Positions 59,549-64,000 of a DNA stretch of 64,000 bases are shown one piece after another; position 1 is the first letter of the stretch; each line of letters starts with the position of its first letter. The DNA comes from Prevotella sp. (GTDB lineage Bacteria; Bacteroidota; Bacteroidia; Bacteroidales; Bacteroidaceae). The translations under genes and the position numbers were made by a program. The notes under the pieces are model-generated. The model had not been told where the DNA came from. It worked only from the letters and a program-made list of their open reading frames with translations, and did not search any database. The stretch is from contig JAFZAP010000079.1 in assembly GCA_017557185.1 (NCBI GenBank), positions 1 to 64,000 on the forward strand, in the 5' to 3' direction.

Positions 59549-61513
59549 ATGGTAAAAATCACATTCCCAGACGGCTCTGTTCGCTCGTATGAGCAGGGCG
59601 TGACTGGTTTTCAAATCGCCGAGAGCATCTCGCCGGCTCTCGCACGCAACGTTGTATCTTGCGCCGTTAATGGTGAGACAGTAGAACTCAACCGCCCCAT
59701 CGAGGCTGATGCCACCATCGCCCTTTACAAGTTTGACGACGATGAGGGAAAACACACGTTCTGGCACACCTCCGCACACTTGCTGGCTGAGGCCCTGCAG
59801 GAACTCTATCCCGGCATTCAGTTCGGTTTCGGACCTGCCGTCGATAATGGATTCTTCTACGACGTGTTGCTGAAGGACGGTGAGATGATTAAGGAAAGCG
59901 ACTTCCCGACAATCGAGGCAAAGATGCTGGAGCTGGCTCGCAAGGACGAACCAGTGGTGCGCCGCGAAGTGGCCAAGGCCGACGCTCTGAAAGAGTTTGC
60001 CGCCGATGGCCAGACCTACAAGTGCGAGCACATCGACCAGGACCTCGAGGACGGATCGATTTCAACATACACCCAAGGCCGGTTCACCGACCTCTGTCGC
60101 GGCCCGCACCTCGTGTCGACAGGTCTCATCAAGGCTGTGAAGCTCACCAGTGTGGCTGGTGCCTTCTGGCGCGGCGATGCCGAGCGCGAGCAGATGCAGC
60201 GTCTCTATGGCGTGTCGTTCCCGAAAAAAAAGATGCTCGACGAGTATCTCGTCATGCTTGAGGAAGCCAAGAAGCGCGACCATCGCAAGATCGGTAAGGA
60301 GATGGAACTCTTTATGTTCTCCGACCGCGTGGGCAAGGGTCTTCCTATCTGGCTGCCGAAGGGCACCGACCTGCGTCTCCGCCTGCAGGATATGCTGCGC
60401 AAGATTCAGAAGAACTTTGGCTATCAGGAGGTGATCACTCCGCACATCGGTGGCAAGAATCTCTATGTGACTTCTGGCCACTATGCTCACTACTCGAAGG
60501 ATGCCTTCCGTCCTATCACCACTCCTGAGGAGGGTGAGGAGTATATGCTGAAACCCATGAACTGCCCGCACCACTGCGAAATCTTCGCTTGGAAGCCCCG
60601 TTCCTATAAGGACCTGCCGCTGCGCATCGCAGAGTTCGGTACCGTCTATCGCTACGAGAAGTCGGGCGAGCTGCACGGACTCACCCGTGTGCGCTCGTTC
60701 ACGCAGGACGATGCCCACATCTTCTGCCGCGCAGATCAGGTGAAGGGTGAGTTCATGCGCGTGATGGATATCATCAAGGCTGTGTTCTCAATCTTCAACT
60801 TCGAGAATGTGGAGGCACAGATTTCGCTGCGTGACCCGAAGGACACAGAGAAATACATCGGTTCCGACGAGGTTTGGGCAGAGTCAGAACAGGCAATCAT
60901 CGATGCTTGCAAGGAGAAAGGCCTTGAAGCCAAGATTGAATACGGCGAGGCTGCTTTCTATGGACCGAAGCTCGACTTCATGGTGAAAGATGCTATCGGC
61001 CGCCGTTGGCAGCTGGGAACCATTCAGGTGGACTACAACCTGCCGCAGCGCTTCCATCTCGAATACACCGCTGAGGACAACTCCAAGCAGACGCCCGTGA
61101 TGGTGCACCGCGCACCGTTCGGCTCGATGGAGCGCTTCACCGCTGTGCTCATCGAGCACACAGCTGGTCACTTCCCCCTCTGGCTCACGCCCGAGCAGGT
61201 GGCTATCCTGCCTATCTCCGAGAAGTACAACGACTACGCCAAGACGGTTGCCGCTTATCTCGAGACACAAGGCATCCGCGCCTCGCTCGACGACCGCAAC
61301 GAGAAGATCGGCCGCAAGATTCGTGACAACGAATTGAAGCGCGTTCCCTACATGCTCGTCGTCGGTGAGCAGGAGGCAGCCGAAGGCCTTGTCGCTATGC
61401 GTAAGCAGGGTGGTGGTGAGCAGAAGACCATGAAGATGGAAGAGTTTGCACAGCGCATCAACGAGGAAGTTGCTTCAATGCTCGAGGCCACTAATCTGAA
61501 GCCCAACGATTAA
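59549..61513 (+). CDS. thrS: Threonyl-tRNA synthetase
   Basis: 654 residues from the ATG at 59549 ([17 protein letters not shown]); fifteen upstream codons overlap the promoter and are excluded. Domains: TGS (1-62), editing/tRNA-SAD (about 65-225, with [15 protein letters not shown] and [10 protein letters not shown]), class II core (about 240-540) and anticodon-binding (about 545-650). The class II motifs include [22 protein letters not shown] (zinc Cys/His), [15 protein letters not shown] and [13 protein letters not shown]. It is complete. In many Bacteroidales infC-rpmI-rplT follow thrS; here a terminator and the convergent rubrerythrin gene come next. Confidence 0.97.
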   Translation: MVKITFPDGSVRSYEQGVTGFQIAESISPALARNVVSCAVNGETVELNRPIEADATIALYKFDDDEGKHTFWHTSAHLLAEALQELYPGIQFGFGPAVDNGFFYDVLLKDGEMIKESDFPTIEAKMLELARKDEPVVRREVAKADALKEFAADGQTYKCEHIDQDLEDGSISTYTQGRFTDLCRGPHLVSTGLIKAVKLTSVAGAFWRGDAEREQMQRLYGVSFPKKKMLDEYLVMLEEAKKRDHRKIGKEMELFMFSDRVGKGLPIWLPKGTDLRLRLQDMLRKIQKNFGYQEVITPHIGGKNLYVTSGHYAHYSKDAFRPITTPEEGEEYMLKPMNCPHHCEIFAWKPRSYKDLPLRIAEFGTVYRYEKSGELHGLTRVRSFTQDDAHIFCRADQVKGEFMRVMDIIKAVFSIFNFENVEAQISLRDPKDTEKYIGSDEVWAESEQAIIDACKEKGLEAKIEYGEAAFYGPKLDFMVKDAIGRRWQLGTIQVDYNLPQRFHLEYTAEDNSKQTPVMVHRAPFGSMERFTAVLIEHTAGHFPLWLTPEQVAILPISEKYNDYAKTVAAYLETQGIRASLDDRNEKIGRKIRDNELKRVPYMLVVGEQEAAEGLVAMRKQGGGEQKTMKMEEFAQRINEEVASMLEATNLKPND

Positions 61514-61581
61514 GCGAACTCAAACAAGTGTTCTGCCAGCGAAGCAAATCGAGGCAGAAACGTTGTTACATATAAATAAAA

Positions 61582-61614
61582 AGAGGTGGAACGAAGAATG
61601 TTCCACCTCTTTTG
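61582..61614. terminator. Bidirectional terminator between thrS and rubrerythrin
   Basis: An 11-bp perfect stem, AGAGGTGGAAC (61582-61592) with GTTCCACCTCT (61600-61610), and a 7-nt loop. TTTG follows on plus, and on minus the 3' side reads TTTTTATTTATA. It serves both convergent genes. Confidence 0.88.
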
Positions 61615-61650
61615 TTTGATGATCCGGAGTCGATACTCCAATTAACCGCT

Positions 61651-62193
61651 TTAGTAGTTCTCGGCCTTGAGCTCGAAGAAGGATTGCGGATGGTCGCAGA
61701 CGGGGCATACCTCGGGTGCTTTCGGGCCAACGACGATGTGTCCGCAGTTGCGGCACTTCCAGATGCGGTCGCCGTCGCGCGAGAAGACAATGCCTTCCTC
61801 GATGTTCTGCAGCAGCTTGCGATAACGCTCCTCATGCTCACGCTCAATCTTGGCAACACCGCGGAATTTCTCGGCAATCTCCGTGAACCCTTCCTCGTCG
61901 GCCTCACGGGCCATTCGGTCGTACATGTCGGTCCATTCGAAGTTCTCGCCGTCGGCAGCAGCCTTCAGGTTCTCGGGTGTTGACTTGATAGCGCCGCCTT
62001 CAAGCAGCTTGAACCACATCTTAGCGTGTTCCTTCTCGTTGGCAGCCGTTTCCTCGAAGATGGCGGCAATCTGCTGATAGCCGTCCTTCTTTGCCTTGCT
62101 GGCCCAATAGCTGTACTTGTTGCGTGCCTGACTTTCGCCAGCGAAAGCCTCCTGGAGGTTACGCTCGGTCTTTGTTCCTTTCAGTTCTTTCAT
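61651..62193 (-). CDS. rbr: Rubrerythrin
   Basis: A 180-residue peroxide-reducing diiron protein of anaerobes. The N-terminal four-helix domain carries the iron ligands in [30 protein letters not shown] and later [20 protein letters not shown]. The C-terminal rubredoxin domain has CRNCGH and [13 protein letters not shown] with the four cysteines. It reduces hydrogen peroxide using electrons passed via the rubredoxin site. It starts 33 bp downstream of ansA with no clear -7 element, so it may be transcribed from the ansA promoter. Confidence 0.96.
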   Translation of the reverse strand: MKELKGTKTERNLQEAFAGESQARNKYSYWASKAKKDGYQQIAAIFEETAANEKEHAKMWFKLLEGGAIKSTPENLKAAADGENFEWTDMYDRMAREADEEGFTEIAEKFRGVAKIEREHEERYRKLLQNIEEGIVFSRDGDRIWKCRNCGHIVVGPKAPEVCPVCDHPQSFFELKAENY

Positions 62194-62226
62194 AATGCTT
62201 TTGTTTTTTGTTGACGAATATTGTTA

Positions 62227-63258
62227 TTATGCTGTTATCTCTCCTGCGATGGGGATTTCCATGATTTTACGGATGATTTCCGTATCGCCCTGATACTGGG
62301 CATGCAGATACATGAGTTTGGTGACTGCGGCCTCGACCGTGCTATCGCGACCGCTGATAACGCCAGCCTGCTGCAGTTGGTAGCCAGTGTCGTAGCGGCT
62401 CATTTCGACCCTTCCTGCCACGCATTGACTGATGTTGACGATTGTCACACCGCGACTGCTGGCAGCCTGCAGGGCTTTGAGCAGCCAAGGCTGATGCATC
62501 GCATTGCCGCTTCCGTAGCTGCGCATAACAATTCCCTTCAACTCGGGTGCGTCAAGCATGTGGCGCACAATGTTTTCCTGAATGCCTGGGAACAGCGAGA
62601 ACACCACGACGTTGGGGTTCATGTTGATATGCGGAATGAGCGGTCGGGTGAAATTGGGCTTCAGGATTTGGTGTCGGTTGAACGAGAAGTTAACGCCTGC
62701 TTCACACAGATGAGGATAGTTAAACGAGTCGAAAGCGTCGAATCCGTCGGCATTTTGTTTGGTTGAACGATTACCACGTAACAGCTTGCCACTGAAGTAG
62801 ATACACACCTCTGGGACCATTGGCCTTCCGTCTTTTCCGTAGGCCGAAGCCAGCTCGATACTCGTCACGAGATTCTCCTTGCCGTCGGTGCGCAATTGTC
62901 CTAGCGGAAGTTGCGAGCCTGTGAGGATGACGGGCTTCGTGAGGTTCTCGAGCAGGAACGAGAGAGCCGAAGCGGTATAGGCCATCGTGTCGGTTCCGTG
63001 CAGGATGACAAAGCCGTCGTAGGAGTCGTATTTCGAGCTGATAATCTGTACGAGCTGTCCCCAGATGTGAGGAGAGACATCGCTGGAGTCGATGGGGTCA
63101 GCGAACTGATGCACTTCGATGCCTGTGCGCAGATATTCCATTTCAGGAAGGTTGCTCACCAGATTGTTGAAATCAAGTGGCTCGAGGGCTCCTGTGCGCG
63201 GGTTACACCCCATGCCGATAGTTCCGCCCGTGTAAATCAGCAATACTTTGTTCTTCAT
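62227..63258 (-). CDS. ansA: Type I L-asparaginase
   Basis: 343 residues from the ATG at 63258 (MKNKVLLIYTGGTIGMGCN). The first threonine nucleophile is in TGGTIGMG and the second in HGTDTMAYTASAL. QLPLGQLRTDGKENLVTSIELA and MRSYGSGNAMHQ also match cytoplasmic type I (AnsA-like) enzymes, and there is no signal peptide. The start cannot lie further in without losing the active site. A TATCTTTG element ends 5 bp before this ATG, so the mRNA may be leaderless. It hydrolyses asparagine to aspartate and ammonia. Confidence 0.94.
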   Translation of the reverse strand: MKNKVLLIYTGGTIGMGCNPRTGALEPLDFNNLVSNLPEMEYLRTGIEVHQFADPIDSSDVSPHIWGQLVQIISSKYDSYDGFVILHGTDTMAYTASALSFLLENLTKPVILTGSQLPLGQLRTDGKENLVTSIELASAYGKDGRPMVPEVCIYFSGKLLRGNRSTKQNADGFDAFDSFNYPHLCEAGVNFSFNRHQILKPNFTRPLIPHINMNPNVVVFSLFPGIQENIVRHMLDAPELKGIVMRSYGSGNAMHQPWLLKALQAASSRGVTIVNISQCVAGRVEMSRYDTGYQLQQAGVISGRDSTVEAAVTKLMYLHAQYQGDTEIIRKIMEIPIAGEITA

Positions 63259-63263
63259 GGGGA

Positions 63264-63306
63264 CAAAGATACAAAAAAAGTTCAAAGTTCGAAGTTCAAA
63301 GTTCAA
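63264..63306 (-). promoter_or_regulatory. Promoter of ansA with an AAAGTTC heptamer array upstream
   Basis: TATCTTTG on minus (63264-63271) is the -7 element, directly adjoining the ansA start codon. Upstream are four AAAGTTC-type units (63278-63306; one is GAAGTTC). The design is the same as at the LysE-type gene (22399-22446). Confidence 0.6.
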
Positions 63307-63316
63307 TTTTTTTTCG

Positions 63317-63324
63317 TACCTTTG
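63317..63324 (+). promoter_or_regulatory. -7 element (TACCTTTG) for uxaC
   Basis: A perfect -7 element, 28 bp before the uxaC ATG, in the divergent spacer shared with ansA. Confidence 0.7.
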
Positions 63325-63352
63325 CAAAAAATAACCCTAAACAACAGAAAAG

Positions 63353-64000
63353 ATGAAAAAATTCATGGACGAGAACTTCCTGCTTGAGACGACGACTGCA
63401 CAGGAGCTCTATCACAAGCATGCGGCAAAGATGCCGATTATCGACTATCATTGTCACCTCATTCCAAAGATGGTGGCCGACGACCACAAGTTCAAGAGTA
63501 TCACAGAGTTATGGCTGGGCGGCGATCACTATAAGTGGCGTGCTATGCGTACAAACGGAGTCGACGAGCGCTATTGCACAGGTACCGACACCAGCGACTG
63601 GGAGAAGTTCGAGAAGTGGGCCGAGACGGTGCCCTACACGCTCCGAAATCCCCTCTACCACTGGACGCATCTCGAGTTGAAGACTGCTTTCGGCATCGAG
63701 AAACTGTTGTCGCCTGCTACCGCTCGTGAAATCTTCGACGAGTGCAACGAGAAGCTGAAGCAGCCCGAGTTCTCTGCACGCGGCCTGATGCGTCACTACG
63801 GTGTGGAGTGTGTCTGCACGACCGACGACCCCATAGACGACCTGCGCTATCATAAGCAGACCCGCGAGAGCGGTTTCGAAATCAAGATGATTCCCGCCTG
63901 GCGCCCCGATAAGGCGATGAACATCGAGAAGCCCGACTTCCCTGACTATGTTCACAAACTCGAGCAGGTGTCGGGAGTTAGCATCACGAAGTTCGCCGAT
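63353..64000 (+). CDS. uxaC: Glucuronate/galacturonate isomerase, N-terminal part
   Basis: 216 codons are visible with no stop; the full enzyme is about 470 residues. The start [21 protein letters not shown] and the metal-binding [20 protein letters not shown] identify the uronate isomerase of the amidohydrolase superfamily. [16 protein letters not shown] and the [12 protein letters not shown] segment also match. It converts galacturonate to tagaturonate and glucuronate to fructuronate. It is the intracellular follow-up to pectin breakdown by the lyases and hydrolases in this window. It has its own promoter. The gene continues past the right edge. Confidence 0.95.
   Translation, partial: MKKFMDENFLLETTTAQELYHKHAAKMPIIDYHCHLIPKMVADDHKFKSITELWLGGDHYKWRAMRTNGVDERYCTGTDTSDWEKFEKWAETVPYTLRNPLYHWTHLELKTAFGIEKLLSPATAREIFDECNEKLKQPEFSARGLMRHYGVECVCTTDDPIDDLRYHKQTRESGFEIKMIPAWRPDKAMNIEKPDFPDYVHKLEQVSGVSITKFAD

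Overview
The window is chromosomal DNA from a member of the Bacteroidota, most probably a Prevotella-like organism of the Bacteroidales. The evidence is the recurring Bacteroidota promoter element TAnnTTTG (usually TACCTTTG) in front of genes, the families present (DUF4924, DUF4348, T9SS-type C-terminal tails, NhaD-type antiporter, two-subunit glycine decarboxylase GcvPA/GcvPB, a proposed homoserine kinase inside the thr operon), tRNA-Phe without an encoded CCA, and moderately GC-rich coding DNA with AT-rich spacers. Nothing is a complete phage, plasmid or insertion sequence; most of the window is housekeeping and polysaccharide-utilisation genes.

Layout. 1-6405 (minus): a giant secreted CotH-kinase/lamin-tail protein followed by a carbohydrate-binding DUF4353 protein cut by the window edge. 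6515-13348 (minus): a self-contained glycine cleavage operon lplA-gcvT-gcvH-gcvPA-gcvPB-lpd. 13349-15904: a repeat-rich island with an HU-like DNA-binding protein and a protein that looks like a phage/plasmid replisome organiser, bracketed by copies of one palindromic repeat family. 15905-20948 (minus): thrA, proposed homoserine kinase, thrC. 21151-22390 (minus): LysE-type exporter and DUF4924. 22584-26801 (plus): ROK kinase, LTA-synthase-like sulfatase, PAP2 phosphatase, TrmO. 26788-28199 (minus): pectate lyase and tRNA-Phe. 28315-33112 (minus): sppA, lpxK, purine nucleoside phosphorylase, thiL. 33467-34267: an SDR. 34680-42816 (plus): a pectin/rhamnogalacturonan cluster (GH28, CE12 esterase, very long PL11 lyase, acetyl esterase). 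42813-45286: flippase and glycosyltransferase. 45339-54559: NhaD antiporter, GNAT-type protein, RNase P RNA, BrkB, DUF1232, KdsC, Maf, a small membrane protein, DUF4348 lipoprotein, MurB, MBL hydrolase. 54651-55585 (minus): YtxH/YqjE-type envelope operon. 55841-61513 (plus): SPOR lipoprotein, RuvX, peptide deformylase, TPR protein, ThrS. 61651-64000: rubrerythrin, asparaginase and the start of uxaC (uronate isomerase, a metabolic partner of the pectin enzymes).

The most unusual content lies between and at the edges of genes. There are at least three families of dispersed palindromic repeats. Two copies of a C/G-rich family sit in frame inside protein N-termini (gcvPA and the TPR gene). A second set of intergenic tandem arrays has unit lengths of 7, 8, 9 and 22 bp, each with a different sequence, and several run directly into the next start codon inside operons. 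An inverted pair of octamer arrays flanks an AT-rich tract at 34268-34513. Two genes (lysE-like and ansA) have promoter elements so close to the start codon that their mRNAs may be leaderless. No CRISPR array, transposase or integrase was seen. All functional assignments come from motif recognition by eye and no database search was run.
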